A stretch of DNA of 64,000 nt from contig NW_019211460.1 of assembly GCF_002443255.2 (NCBI RefSeq), positions 28,802,481-28,866,480 on the forward strand, read 5' to 3'. Shown here one piece after another: positions 38,301-52,195 of the stretch (position 1 is its first letter; each line of letters opens with the position of its first letter). Under the pieces are notes generated by a model that saw only the letters and a list, made by a program, of their open reading frames with translations, did not search any database and was not told the origin of the DNA. Source of the DNA: Varroa destructor. Lineage: Eukaryota > Arthropoda > Arachnida > Mesostigmata > Varroidae. Position numbers and translations under genes: made by a program.

Positions 38301-41300
38301 GCCTGGATCTGTTTCCACACATTAACCCCGATCAACCAGTAACATTGAAGGACGGTAGGTATTAAAGATAAAAAAATCAGGAAACCAAATATTAATCAGC
38401 TCGTGACAAAAACATAACCTGATTGCCCATATCACTACTTATAGTGTTATTGATGTAATGCATGGGCGCCCAGTTTGCATAAACACCGTTAGTTAGACGT
38501 AAAGCTAGTACTAAAAACGTAAAATAACTCAAATCGTATGTTTCAATCTTTTCAAATTCAAGTAAGCGCTGATATCGGTATTTTTTAATAGCTAAGGCAA
38601 CACGCTATTAGAACTAACAGGCATTTGTCGGTAAATATTTGAATATTAATGCTAGAATATTTAATGAAATGAATTACTTTAATAACGCGTTATTTATCGT
38701 TTGCTTTCTCTCGTGTGTGATGTTATTCATCTGTGTTATTAATTTGCTGAATTACAGGCACGACTTCATTACCCCCTCACCTGCGAACAAAATGGACTAC
38801 GTTCCGTAAACTCGTTACAAACTATTTTGACTTAAATTTCATCCCAAAGAGATCGTTTTTTAGCGTTTACAAACATTTCTGTCGCCCGATGGATACACTG
38901 AATGCAACTGAAAAAGCTGTTGCTACAGACAGGTGAACTTTAATTATCAGATCTTGAACTACTTTGTATTGTCAATTTAGAATATTTATAATTGATGTCT
39001 TAAAATTTGGAGCCAAAAATAAAATGGCAATCCTAGATCGGTGATATTTTATCAATGGAAAATGTTGGAAATAATAAGGACGGCATGATAAAGGTGCAAG
39101 ACTAGAAGGTGCAAATTAGGGATTGAGTGTCCTGTCTATCCTTTCGGTCATTGCCGAATTAGACTACCTTCTAAATCTTGCTGTAAACTCCTTAAGTAAT
39201 GGATATTTTTTTAAATCAATGTATCAATTTTAAGTTATAATTATTTTCAGTTATCTTTACTCGATTATACTCAAGAAACGAGAACAGCGAATTTTATCTA
39301 ACTTAATCCTTCTTGGTCTTTCAGCCAAGTGGCATCTCAGCTAGAGCAGTATTGGGAGAAGTTAGACGAGTTTAGTCGCGCGGATGGCCAACCCGAATTA
39401 ATGGATTACACTATCAAGCACAAACGAACTGTTCTTGAAGTTTTCGAGGACTTCCCTATCATCACAAAAAGGCTACGTCTTCAGGATTTGCTTACGTTAA
39501 TTCCAGCGATTAGACCAAGGTAAGAACGAGCGCAAATCTCTCAAATTCCTTATTCTAATGCGCTATTGCATTATATTATATCCTTAATACTAAATGTTTT
39601 GTTTTTTTTTTACACCAACAGGTACTATAGCATTGCTAGCAGTACACTGAAACATCGAGGAGAGATCCATGTCCTATACGCTGTTGTGGATTTTAAAACA
39701 ATGCTAAAAAAACCTCGAACAGGACTATGTACACAGTTCCTCAAAAATCTCAAAACGGGAAACATTGTCAACTTGTACATTCGAAAAGGTAAATATTGCT
39801 GCAGCTATATCACGAAAACTTGCGTGTTATGAACGAACATCGATTATACCATATTGCTAAAAGCTAATTTTGTTATAGGATCAGCAATATCTAAATCAAA
39901 CGAAATCAATTACGGTAAAAAAAGTAGCTGACAGCTAGGACTCGAGTGGAAATCAATACAATCTGTATATAGTCGTTATTCAAACGAAATTTAAAATAGT
40001 AAACTAAAGTAGTTGAAAACGCTAGGGACTTTAACGTACCAATTTATAAGGAGACCTTTAATGGCGTTATAAGCGTTACAGTTGGTTCCTTCGGGGCTTG
40101 TATTCGTGGATGTTCCAGGTACATTTCAGTTTCCCTTAATTGAGGCAGAGGAACCTAAGAAGCTGCAGAAAAAAGTCATTATGGTGGGCCCTGGAACAGG
40201 CGTCGCTCCATTTCGCGCGTTTATTCAGGAGTGCGCTTTCGTCGGCGGCGCCAGTGAGCCTATGATCCTTTTTTTTGGCTGCCGTAATTCGCTAAGTATG
40301 TGTTCACAAATATATTTGATACATTTTTAGTCCGTATTTCATTTGTAGTTGTATACATGTACAGAATGCAGTTTAAGTAAAACCTCAGTTGTCCAGAGTA
40401 GAAGCAAATGTGAAGTCCTAGTCATCAATATTTCTTACTTTATGTGTACACTTAGTAAAAGGTTATTGGCTTGTGCTCCTGAAAATCGTTGAAAATTCTT
40501 AAGTTTTTTAAGAATGCAGCTTGTAAAAAAATCCTTGACTAGCACTACATAGGTGGCTGTATAGACCAAAAGCACGTAAAAGCGCGTAAGAAATAAATCA
40601 CTTTGGAAAGGTATTGTAACTGGCAACACAGAGGTTAAGGGGTACTCCCAAATGCGTTCAGCGCAGGTCGGGCTAGATATAGCCGAGACCTATCCGAACG
40701 CTATCTCTGTACGATACGTGGGCCTCCAAGTTGAGTAGCGCCGATTTAGCGCGTTAATATCACGCCTGCATAGGACACGCTAGATGTTTGATATAGTATG
40801 GTATCAAAGAAACCGAGTTGGAAACTGCGAAGTCAATGGAAAATCGACACGGGACAGGTGGAATGTGCCTTCAGGGGCCATAAGAGATCCCTCTAGAAGA
40901 GAGTGTTGGGCACTTCCCACTTTCAAGAAGGTACTCGCCGCCGTTGGTGACCGATCGGAGGAATCGATGGATTCGGAATACATAGAGTGTAGATTACTCC
41001 TATATCGGGGTCTCACAACGAACAAATTGAAAAGAATGACGGATAGGTATTCTAATTATCTAAAAGGATTAGAAGGGATGCCTCCTCAGCTGGCTATGCC
41101 ATTTATAGGAAGGAGTTCAAAAATCAACAAGGGAGAGACTGTACAGATAAATGAGCTGCTAGCAGACTGGGAATATTTTCTTCAATAAAACCGTAGACTC
41201 CGTAGAATGGGTGAGTGCCCTGAAAGGGAAAGCCAGGAACATTTAGGCAGGTGCCGACAACGCCATAACGAGACTTAACCTAACCTAGTGGCCTTGAGAC

Positions 41301-43113
41301 AAGGACAGGAATCTTAATCCAGGAGGTCTGTCAGTCTCCGCAGGGCTTTGTATCGATCGCTTAGGCAGACGCTGTGCCCCTTTAAATTTTTATGAAATTG
41401 AGCCGATGAGACACCCTACTTGATAGAAGCCTAGATCTAAAAACACTATGTCAAGGTAGCTTTGCAAAAGAATGAAGCAGTAAACTTTACAAACAAAAAA
41501 TAATATATTGAAGTTGAATTCACTCTCGGAGAAGCAAAGATATATACTAATGAAGTCATATTGAATACTTTGTTATAGAGTACACAGAAGCGTAGATCAA
41601 CACATAATTCAGTCAAAATAATGCCGCAAATGAAGGCTCTGAAGAAACGAGACGCCTTCTGGTGGCGGCAGCTGAGTCGATTGGACTCTACAACATTGTC
41701 AGTAACGACTGATATGACCGTCAGCAACAGAAGTAATTGAAGCAGTCCCCGGTCAGTTTCAATAAGCATAGCTATAAAGGCGACTCGGGTCTGAAGGACT
41801 GTATCCACACCGTACCATGCAAAACCTTAGACATGAGGTTTAGTCTGCAGTTAAACGTTTAGCCCTTAATCTTGAAAAAAGCTGTCTAATTAAGTAAACA
41901 GATTTGTGTCAGTAACGAATCCCAATGTGCAGCATTTAACTCTCATCATCATAACTTATATGGGTTTTTCATGTTAGAATGTTTTTTCATATACGTAGGG
42001 ACAGAACGGTACATGGATGCATGAGAATTTCGACTAATTTGATTACCATATGTACACAATTTGTAAATAAATTCGTAAACCTCTTATGGGGGTAACATAT
42101 ATACCGTATTGGGTTATAATTTGTGTAGTTGCCATATGGAGCTAAATGTTAGAGAGTAAAAAATCTAAACGCAAAATAAATAAAATACATATGTATTTAT
42201 TTATAGTGTTAGTCTGCAGCTTCTCTACTGCTGTTGTAAATATCAAGCGGTATTTTTTTTATAGCGTGAATACACGATTATAGAAAATGCAGCATCTATG
42301 GACAGGGACCCGATCGACTTAAGTAAATGGGTTTCAATGTCGTTTTGTCTATTATTGTTTTGTCTTTAGAGGACTATTATTTTGCCGATGAATGGCATGA
42401 TCTTGAGAAGCGTAAAATCCTTCGTGTGGTGACAGCATTCAGCAGAGATCAAGAACATAAGATTTACGTTCAGGAACGAATCAAAGAGCACAAGGTACGT
42501 ATTTTGGTATTGCAACGCGCGGAACGCTTCTCTACACGAGGAAAGTCTCTCGTGCTTTGCCCTAGCAATGCTGAGACACTGTTTAGAAACAGCATACTTG
42601 GTTTAATAGGTACACCTCTGTAACACTTTTGGATAGATTATATAGAAAAATCACAATAACAAAAGATACTTCTGCTCATACAAATCAGACGAAACAATCA
42701 GTGTTCAAGAATAGTTCAATATGAAGGGCTTGATTAGTCTTTCCGCAGTACTTTACACTTACTAGTCCCAGGTTGTGGTGTGCTATTTGTAAAAACTGAT
42801 ATTTTCAAAGAATAAATACGAGGTTGTGGTAGGTTAGCAATTAAATCTTTTCTTGAACCGATGGCTTCCTTCCACTACAATATTAGCCATCATTGATAAA
42901 AGTTGAGTCTTAACCATTTCTTTCTTTCTGAATTATTTTTAGGATGAATTGTTAAAGATAGCTGAGGACGAAAATTCGTTAGCCGTTTATATTTGTGGTA
43001 ATGCAGCTCGCATGGTAGAAGACGTCCTGAAAACTCTACAGGAAATCTGGGGTAGCGACAGGGTGCAACGTATGCAAAACAAGAAGCTGATTCAGATAGA
43101 AGCTTGGGCATAG
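35354..43113 (+). CDS. NDOR1: NADPH-dependent diflavin oxidoreductase 1, complete
   Basis: NDOR1 (yeast Tah18) passes electrons from NADPH through FAD and FMN to CIAPIN1 in cytosolic iron-sulfur assembly. Twelve coding exons: 35354-35513, 35807-36029, 36235-36304, 36446-36630, 37608-37730, 38110-38354, 38758-38932, 39325-39519, 39622-39788, 40074-40295, 42370-42494 and 42943-43113 (TAG). The total is 2061 bp, 686 codons, without internal stops. The FMN domain has LYASQTGT (about residue 49), FIATTGQGDHPDN and FAVCGLGDSSYQKF. The FAD domain has PRYYSIASS (about 459). The NADPH domain has MVGPGTGVAPFRAF (about 551) and FFGCRNSL. The protein ends IEAWA, keeping the penultimate Trp that stacks on FAD in this family. 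The N-terminus is about 40 residues longer than usual; the in-frame ATG at 35417 is an alternative start. Donors of exons 2 and 4 are GTTCGT. The exon 10 acceptor (AAG, 40071-40073) has a poor pyrimidine tract and was chosen by phase. Most of the gene's other introns are short; intron 10 is about 2 kb. Confidence 0.95.
40784..41188 (+). other. 134-codon ORF inside NDOR1 intron 10, origin unknown
   Basis: An open frame lies on the sense strand of intron 10, with a TTG or internal ATG as possible start and a stop TAA. The translation is charged, with segments such as KGLEGMPPQLAMPFIGRSS. A diverged copy of the same DNA, with the frame broken, occurs at about 55650-56040 in the duplicated NDOR1 fragment. 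It therefore predates the duplication. It may be a relic of a retroelement gag-like ORF or simple chance; no domain is recognised. Confidence 0.3.
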
Positions 43114-43220
43114 AGTACAAATTGTTGTTGAAACTAACAGCCTTTTTTGGTTTTCAGAATTGTAGAACTAGAGATTTGTCTTTTTTTCTGGTGCTAAAGT
43201 GCGAAATAGTAATCAATGTA

Positions 43221-43226
43221 AATAAA
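43221..43226 (+). promoter_or_regulatory. Poly(A) signal AATAAA of NDOR1
   Basis: Canonical AATAAA about 108 bp after the NDOR1 stop codon, at a plausible distance for a short 3' UTR. Confidence 0.6.
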
Positions 43227-44140
43227 TATTGCTGCAAACTAAGGACCCAACAGTTTTTTTGCTTATAGTAAATCAAAATTGCTCTGTATCCATGCTGTTG
43301 TCAACAATTCTGAGGCTAAAGGGAAGAAACTGTCATGTAATCAATCGGCGATAAATGATCACTACAAGGGTATCGATTTTTTTTCCATGTAAACAGTGTA
43401 GGGCCCGTTTAGACAAATTACATATTTTAAGTAATTCTCGAAAAATTTTAGTACACGTTGCGTCTGTTCTAACAACGGTCAGGGTTTAATTCGGAAGTAA
43501 TAAGGGCGATGTCGTCACTCAGCTGTCATTACTACAGTTAAACAATGCTTAAGTAAGATAGTATCGGATCATCAGATGTAGAAACTCGGAAAAGTTAGAC
43601 TGTGTGGAACTGCTAACATTGTAATACGTATGACATGTCTTTTATGCACGAGATAGTTGGGTCTTGGCCTGGTGCTACGCCCTTAAGAAAGTGGTTCGAT
43701 TCGAAATCAAACATAAAATTGTTAAAGCATGTAATCTACATCGAGTGATATATTTAAAGAAGCCTTTTATTATTTACAGTAGAAATCAGTTTTTTAAGCC
43801 ATACTGATTGAAGGTAAAAAATCACTAGAAGTTTTTGGACGCTTTATATACCAGTAGCCACATCAAAGAAAAAACGTTTATAAGTAAACACAGCTGGAGC
43901 AACTGAAAGGATGATGTGCGTCATTAAATAAAAGCACAAACAGAATAACTAAGAACAAATATTTCCACTATTTGCAAACCAAATAATGGGTTTAGTATGC
44001 GAGGTGATGTTTTACCAAATTTTAAAGTCCCGCGGCAATTCTTTGCAAGCCTATTACATCATATGAGCTCATAATAGTCAGCCAAATTTATGCAGGTAAT
44101 ATTACACTTTAAAGGCAGAATTATATACTTCTAAACCGCT

Positions 44141-44161
44141 TATATATATATATATATATAT
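44141..44161. repeat. (TA)n microsatellite
   Basis: Pure TA run shortly before the assembly gap. Confidence 0.9.
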
Positions 44162-44314
44162 AGGGAAATTGTGAATACTAGTAGAAATAAAATGTGGAGA
44201 AACTGCTGCAGGACTGTAACGAATCTAACGCATGCCAATGGACTAGATAGTTAATTCGGGTCATTAAAATGAACGAATAAAATGTAAATGCCTTGGTGAA
44301 ATGCGATAACGAAT

Positions 44315-44433
44315 TATATATNNNNNNNNNNNNNNNNNNNNNNNNNNNNNNNNNNNNNNNNNNNNNNNNNNNNNNNNNNNNNNNNNNNNNNNNNNNNNNN
44401 NNNNNNNNNNNNNNNNNNNNNATATATATATAG
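44315..44433. repeat. 100-N assembly gap inside a (TA)n microsatellite
   Basis: Exactly 100 N (44322-44421) are flanked on both sides by TA repeat. A round 100 is the usual placeholder for a gap of unknown size, so the true array may be longer or shorter. Confidence 0.95.
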
Positions 44434-44889
44434 GCAATAATAACAGTAATATATATAATATTATTATGTATAATAATAATATACATAGGCAAGTTTACGT
44501 CAGACGCAACTTATCGGTGTTACTTTATAACGGATCCCCGTGTAGGTTAGATGGAGTATATCAATTTTCATTTACTGACGTTTGCTGTTTCTAGTCAAAA
44601 ACCTCATACATACAGGTCAACAACACAAACCCTTTATCAGACTGAGTATATAAAACCATTAAAAATTATTTAAATTATTGCGTCATATAGCTTTTACGAG
44701 TCATGTTGAGTTCATGAAACTAATTATAGAAGATTTGTCAGGTGTCTTCAAAGTCATACTAAGCGGTAACGAGCGACATCATATCTATCATAGTTTTTCT
44801 GATATCAAGAGACTATATTTGTCACTAGGCTCGTGGAAACCCGGCTTCTTGCAGAGCCTGCAGTGAAACCCATGCACGGCAATGAAATC

Positions 44890-47009
44890 TCCATACTCCT
44901 ACTTGAATTTTTGCTCTCAGTTTCTAAGGTTTATCTTGAAGGATTCCGTTGCTAAAGGCTCAATGGACACAGAGTGCAGACGTAGGGCCCCAGGCACCAA
45001 TGGTGAATCGGCTAGGGAAAAAAAAGAAAGTTCTGAGGCATCTTAATTATACAAGGTTCGTCACTGTAAGATCTTCCTAAATGATGTGTATTATGGACAT
45101 TGCGATCGAAGCTATTTTAAGGTCGAATAAGCTGGGAGTCGTTACGGAGGCAAGCGATGAGACCAATCCTGCACTTCCGGAGACGCGTGCAATGAATCTT
45201 CTGCCATTCGAGGAAAAGAGTAACCCCAAGCACGATAACCGGTTAATATTTGCAAAAGGCGACCTGACGAAATACAGAATGTCAGTTGCCACTGCCCTGC
45301 CTTCCTTTTTGAATTTTATCGCCTCCGTCTTGGGCAGATTTACGGTCAGTCCTAAATCTATGATTTATACTTGGAGCTGCACTAAAGCTTGCTGCGTTTA
45401 GAACATGCTTGATCCGTATATCACTCAGGATGACCTGGACTGAGTTCCTCAGTTTTTTTATATGATCAGGGAAGTTCTTTACCTAGATGGAGAAGGAGAA
45501 AAGTTACGTTGTTCCCAGAAACAAAACAATTGTCTGTGTTAAGAACGAAATTTCAGCCACTTTGTCGTCAATAGTTATTCTGCTTCTTTGTAAAAAAAAA
45601 CATGAAGGTTGAACACATTCATGGAAATACACACTTGGGGTAGCGTCAATATAGCCTTGTCGTCCCTCGGCCTAATAAAGAGCTGCCTTAAAATCGACGA
45701 ATATCACGTCCAGGGGGATTTTGCGGCATGGCTAGTGCTCTCTTGACGTCGACCATCAGGATCCTGGATGCTATTCCTGTGAAGCGTTGTCTTCGGAACC
45801 TATGTTGCTCCTCTTAGAGTGGCGTGTACGCTTTTTCTAGCTTCCCAGCCTCTTAGTCAACAAGCTGGCAAGTAGCTTATAAAAAAGACTTTTCGGTATT
45901 TCCCGCTGTGATGGCGGCGGGAGTGGGTCGTCTTTTCTTTTAACGATTACTGACGGGACAGCATATTTCCACTGGGCTAGAAGTGCATTAGTACGGAAAA
46001 ACTTAATAAATAGCTCCGTCCAGTAAAGTATGAAATGACGGCGCATTTGGAATGCTTGTTGCAGAACCTGCCGGAAACAATGGCTTTCTTGTTGCATAGG
46101 ATTCCTTACTGGTTCCCGCTTCGTGAAGTCCTGTTGAAGGATATTGCGCTGTATTATTATCATGTTGCGACAAAAAACGACACAGAGCGTGTTATCTTAT
46201 TCCGTGACATAAACATTCACTGAAAGTGATTCATGGGAGCCGAGAAGCCGCCAAGCGGCCGTCGTGCGTTATTTAATTGTATGACTGACCTTTTGCTTCG
46301 ACTATCAAACGGCTTTCTAACCCTTGAAGATATTGTTGATTTTGTGGGAAGTTTATCGCGAGAGGTCGTCTTAAAAACGGAGGGTAAAAGGAAAAGCCCG
46401 GACTGTACTACAGCCATAAGCCTGAAAGCAATCTGGGCCCTTTTGTCAAGGCTGTAAGTGCAGTTGAACCACGTCCCATGTTTCCGGGTGTACGAAAAAG
46501 GCAGAAGACTAAAGAAGAAGAAAAAGACTAAAGAATTTCAACCAAATACGAATAAGTTTCGTGTTTTAGAAAAGTCGGTATCGAGATAAGATTTAGTGCA
46601 TCTCCAGTTCATCTGGTCAAAGCGGGCGTTGAAGTCGCCAACAACGACTATATAAAAGACAGAATGAGAAAACAGCGGTTGTAATCTATTGGCAAGTTTC
46701 TTCGCCACTACGTACATTGATTGCCAGTCAGCTGGAAACATAAACTGTTACGAAACTTGCTGACTTGCCGTGTAAAGCAATGACGGTATTCTCCACGGGG
46801 CACATCGTGAGGTCGCCTACCTTATGATTGTAGAAAACGGAGGCGCCTCCACTAGCGCGGCCTGGTCCACTGGTCTTCAGTGCATAGAACAGAAGAATTA
46901 CCCAAGTTTCTATTAGCATGAGAATGTCTCTATTGTCCAAGGTTGCCGAAAAGAAAAGCGCCAGAGTTGCAGCCCTTTTAGAGTTCCACTGTATAATTCT
47001 TAGTGTCAA
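44890..47009 (-). mobile_element. Degenerate non-LTR retrotransposon (LINE), endonuclease + RT
   Basis: Minus-strand pieces in several frames follow the order of a LINE ORF2. At 47009-46730 LRIIQWNSKRA and DILMLIETWV match the start of an AP-type endonuclease, followed by GRASGGASVFYNHKVG. At 46741-46540 VVVGDFNARFD matches the endonuclease GDFNA motif. Around 45860-45960 comes the RT entry motif (QWKYAVPSVIVKRKD, then LLASLLTKRL). Around 45760 comes QHRFRRQRFTG (family QxGFRxxxST). At 45300-45380 GLTVNLPKTEAIKFKK matches the RT segment after the catalytic Asp pair, and near 44950-45000 a VPGALRLHSVSIEPLA segment resembles the region behind the RT. A clear YADD box was not read. The layout fits jockey/CR1/R1-type elements. 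Many stops and shifts; inactive. Its 5' end lies about 120 bp from the first recognisable ABCC pseudogene exon. Confidence 0.8.
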
Positions 47010-50000
47010 AGTGGCTGCGGTAATTCAAGGTAACAAATACTGGAGCTGGTTTTGCAGTTATTAAGCCTGTCAGAACTTTCTTCGCGAAATTACTTTGAAA
47101 TTACAGGTAGACCCATGAAGTTAGCTAGAAGGACGATCTAGACGAAGACAAAGAAATCACATTGAAAAACGCGACGTTCGCATCGATAAAAATGTATGGT
47201 TCGATTCTGAGCGATGTCAATTTTTCTATTAAGAAGGGCGAACTCATCGCGGTTATGAGTTCGGTAAGGCGGGAAAGTCGTTATTGATCTGGCCATTATC
47301 GGAAAAATGTATTTAACATCAGAATCCATACACAAAAACTGAATGGTAAGCTGGCTCACAAGTGGCCCACATAATGTGTCCACAATTAGGCAAGTACATC
47401 TACAAAGCTGCAGAAATAGTATAATAACTATGTATCCTCGTTTATTATATAACGATGTGAGTTTGTATTGGTCATAATTATATTTACGCTCGTAACCCTT
47501 TGATTTGACTTACGTGCTCTTTATGATATTCGCTCTCCTTGACCTTTTCCCGATTGCCAATCCCAGATTGCCTATGTACCTCAGCAGGCATGGATTCTAT
47601 ATAACACAGTCCGAAAAAACGTACTATTTGATCAGCCATTTCGAGGCTCCGCTTATCAGGATGCTGTGCGAAAATGCTGTCTTATGCCCGATCTAAAAAC
47701 ACTGCCTACTGGCAATGGAACGGAAATCGGAGAGAAAGGAATAAATCTCTCGGGAGGCCAGAAACAGCGAGTCTCGTTTGCTAGAGCTGTTTACCATGAT
47801 GTGAGTCAGGGCCATTGCGTATTCTTGAGTCGAGTTATTTTGGCTGATTTAATAAAAATGCTTCTAACGATTTTTGGAAGACAAGATAACAACAAAGAGT
47901 TGAATTGAATCTTAAAAAACGAATCTTGGCTATCTATTCAGCTTAAAAAAGCTAATAACGTTCTTAGGCTCTTGGCGTCTGGCTTAAGTAAATACTTTTA
48001 AAGCATATTCTTCATACGTATCGCTGCAATACCAAACATTAATCAATTCGCCTATATCGCAGGCAAAGCCATCTCAACTACTCGTTGACGCGTAAATACT
48101 AGTAAAATATTTGTCTTATTAAAAATCTACTAGTACGCACCTCAGTTGTTCAGCTTGGTTTATATTGACTTCGTTCTTGCTTGTTACTTTTATAGGCCGA
48201 CATTTACCTTCTGGATGATCCATTAAGTGCTGTCAATGTACATGTCGCTCAGTCACTGTTTAATGACATCATCAGCCCGAAGGGGCTACTACGAAACAAG
48301 ACACGTCTTCTCGTCACGCATACGATAGCAGTCTTGCCGAAAGTTGATAGGATTATTGTCCTAGAGGAGGGCCATGTTACCCACTAAGGGACGTACCCAA
48401 AAATTATGAAGGGTGACGATAAAGCATTGCTTGTGTAAGTAATTGTTGCAGAATTTACATAGCAATGTACTGAAGTAACGTACAAATAAGATTCCGCTTA
48501 AAATAGGAAAAGAGAGACACTTGACTGACATTTTGTAGGTGGCTCGACAAGTTCGAGCAAATATAAGATCTTAGAATCAAGGTAGAAATGGGTACCGAAC
48601 GTATTTAGCAGTTGGTCTTCTAGAAAACGTTCACCTGGGCTTTTAATTAAACTGAATACATTGTTTTACATAAGTAATTGAAAGGGGGGCAAATCATTTT
48701 ATACTGATCTTAGGGTGATCAAGGAATCATAAGTGCGACGTAAGGGGAAGAGTCAGTAAGCAGTATAGTATAACAAGGGTGTACCAATAAACTGTAGGTA
48801 ATATAATGAAATTTAACATCAATTTGTTCTGAATTACCCATAGGCGGAAGTGAACCATTTCAGTCTCGAGTATCAATTCGACAGGAAGTGACAACCGGTA
48901 ACACTCGGACGTACCGTCAGGTGACGAAACGAGTGTTGATTTTGAAATAAATAGAGTTGACATACCGAATAGCTCGCATCGCAGATTTAGATTTCTAAGT
49001 AATATCTATAAAGTTTTGACACATTTATTGTATGTAAGATATCACTACTGGGAATCAGTTTGAATTGGAAATAGTTGAATTGAGTTATGTTTACCTATGT
49101 GATACAACATTGCCATCCACAAAGCGAGACGCCTGGGAAGCCCGAATTGCGAACCTTTGTACCGGAAATAATTTAATAAAACTATTTAATATTTATTATA
49201 AAATGTAATTAAACACAACAATAGTATTTACCGCAAAGTGATAACAAAGAAATCGTTCTCCTACTTCTTTTGTTTACCCGATATAGGCTGTATCACAGAT
49301 GAGGAGGAGATATAAGTAGGCAAAGTCCGGTGGGCCATCCTGTCGATTTCCTTTGGAAATTCGGCATTTTTGGCATCTTCTTTGTTCTTGCCGGTTACAT
49401 CACATTCAGAGTAAGTACACAGATTAAAGGTGGCTTCGGTACTCGATTTCAGTACCTCATAAATTCGGTTCCTTTGTAAACTATTAGTATTTGCTGTTCT
49501 GCTGCGTTAACTGTTGTGATCGCGCTTCAAACGGCTGACGCGTTGTCACTTCGGTACATTACACTTTGGGCGGCCGAGATGCATAAAAATCGTACAAGCA
49601 ATGAAGACATGTGGAAACATATAGAAGTATACTTCGCATATGGAGGCGTACAAGCCATCTCGATCCTTGTAGGATTGACAACTCTTTCACTTGGATGCAT
49701 CTGGACATCAAGCGCACTACACAATAAGATGCTTCTCTCCATACTAAGGACTCCGATGAACTTCTTTCACTCAACGCCCATCGCCAGAATTCTCAACAGG
49801 TAATAATAATATTGTGATGAAATCGTTCCTAAACGTGACAACATATTTTATTGATCAGTGTCTCTTAATACGCAATTTCACGAAAATAAACGACCAATTG
49901 TAATTTTTCTGGTTATTAGTTCATCACTACAGTCCCTACCCGCGTGTAACCCAAATTTATCCTTACTATTATTTTGTGCTTGGCATCATCATCCAGGTTT

Positions 50001-50709
50001 AACAAAGACGTTCACAAACTTGACCTAAATCTGTACTCAACAGCGGATGGACACCTAGAGACGACTGTAGGTCTGCCAGTTCTGCTGACAATGGTTTGCG
50101 TTAAAATACCAATTTTTCTCTGTATTCTAGCGCCATTACTCGTACTTTTCCTAATGATTCAGGTAAGTTAAATGTTTAGCTAGCTTGGAATGGAAGGTAT
50201 TAAACCCTTCTCAGCCATAGCTGCTACCTCCCTTTAGGTTCTGTACTATTTGTAAGAATTATAAATGGAGTTAGCCGTTACTGTCATTTGTATTTTATCA
50301 AAAAAATTAGTGAGATAAAGTAGCAGAAATAAAAGTGACATATATTCAAAACAGAACTACATAAAGCTTTGGAGATGGCCTACTAAGCATACAGAGGAAT
50401 CAAATTCCGATTTTATTATCCAATGTAATTGATTTTATTAAGCATTATTCACTCGTGCTTACAGCAATTCTACATGGCATTTTCCCGTCAAGTGAAACGC
50501 TTAAACGCCATTACTAAATCGCCCGTGTTGAACTCGTTCAGTATTCGAGCATATTCGATGGAAGGTAGTTTAACAGCGCGAAACATGCAGTTCTCGACAA
50601 CAGTCAAAACAGTGTTTTACAAGTATAATACCTACAGGTAAAAATCCAGATTTCTCTTGTACCTTTACGTACGTCTTTGTTTACGTAAACTCTTATACTT
50701 GAATGCTTC

Positions 50710-50712
<3 letters not shown>

Positions 50713-50752
<40 letters not shown>
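50713..50752. repeat. (TA)n microsatellite
   Basis: TA run of about 40 bp in a pseudogene intron. Confidence 0.92.
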
Positions 50753-50754
<2 letters not shown>

Positions 50755-51835
50755 CTCAGATGCATGTCTAACAGGAATTCGACAATATAATTGTAGAACT
50801 ATTATATTATATGCGTACGTGCTCTAAACTTATTGTTTTTGAACTGGCCGAAATAAGATCTGATGAGCTATTCGAAGCAGAGCGGCACGGTCTATTGGTA
50901 AAAGTTACCTTTTACTATTGGTGACGTTGCAGATGGTTAGCTATCCGACTGAACATAATTAGACAGTTAATGGACACAGCTGTGTGTTGCATCTTATGTT
51001 TATTTTTCGGTGAAAGCTGAAGTCGGTGCATTAATTCTAAGCTACGCTCTCGAGGCTAGTAGGCTCAGGGTAACAAGACTGGGCGCTCAAGTTGAAAACT
51101 CGTTGGTATCTGCCAAACGTGTCCTGGAATACGGCAAAACAAAATCTGAAACCGACTGGGTTGTAAAACAGGAACAGGTAATACAGGTTTCATTGTTGTA
51201 GAATTATAATATAATTTTCTTGACCACATGATCTAAAAATAACCTATTTAATAGTAAGGGGATGGCTCAAATATATACTATATTAAAAAAAAAAATAGGT
51301 GTTTTGGCCTTATTTTATTTGATAAACAATTCCCGTGTATCATGTATAAAGATAGCTGCATGTCTGGCATATTAGCCTACACTAGTGTTTGAAATTTACC
51401 CATACGAGCCACAGCATCGGTCACTTCCAAAGGGAAACCAAATAGAAAATGTTTTTCGCTATTTCCTAGGTGGATCCATCATAGCCGTCCCGAGGAGAAG
51501 TTCGTTTCGAAAACTACTCGACCCGAGACCGCGAGTATCTAGCCCCCGTGCCACGGGGCATCAATCTGGAGATAAATGCGGGACAGCGCATTGCCATTGT
51601 AGGTCGAACAGGTGCTGGTAAAAGCTCACTTACACTCGCCTTGCTAAGAATCATGTGGGCAACTGAGGGCCGAATCTGCATTGATGGAGTTGACATCGCC
51701 AAGTATGTCATATTATTTCCTGATTATATTCTTTTCTTTTTACTTATTATAAAGGTACTACTGTGTATTTGTATATCATCGCAGAATCAGCAGAAGTGAT
51801 AGGCAGTTTCTGTCGCATTTACTTGAAAAAAATTA

Positions 51836-51858
51836 ATATATACATATATATATATATA
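51836..51858. repeat. Imperfect (TA)n microsatellite
   Basis: TA run with one interruption, in the intron between the last two recognisable ABCC pseudogene exons. Confidence 0.85.
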
Positions 51859-51996
51859 AATAAATATAATTAGGAGGCGTCAATTTAATAAATATGCATC
51901 CATGGAATACGTCAGTCAGTTAGGTCGATTATGTCTGTATATAAACGAACATTAAAGTCGTATAAGACGCCGAAGTGTGGAAGGTAATCACATTAG

Positions 51997-52182
<186 letters not shown>

Positions 52183-52195
52183 TAGGTTGATACTA

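Larger units (their letters stand above)
43227..44889. other. Intergenic AT-rich stretch with microsatellites and assembly gap
   Basis: No exon was recognised between the NDOR1 3' end and the LINE. It includes a (TA)n run and the 100-N gap. Confidence 0.45.

Noticed and set aside
41446..41808. 120-codon antisense ORF in NDOR1 intron 10
   Set aside because: No recognisable motif; hydrophobic runs arise from AT-rich sequence.
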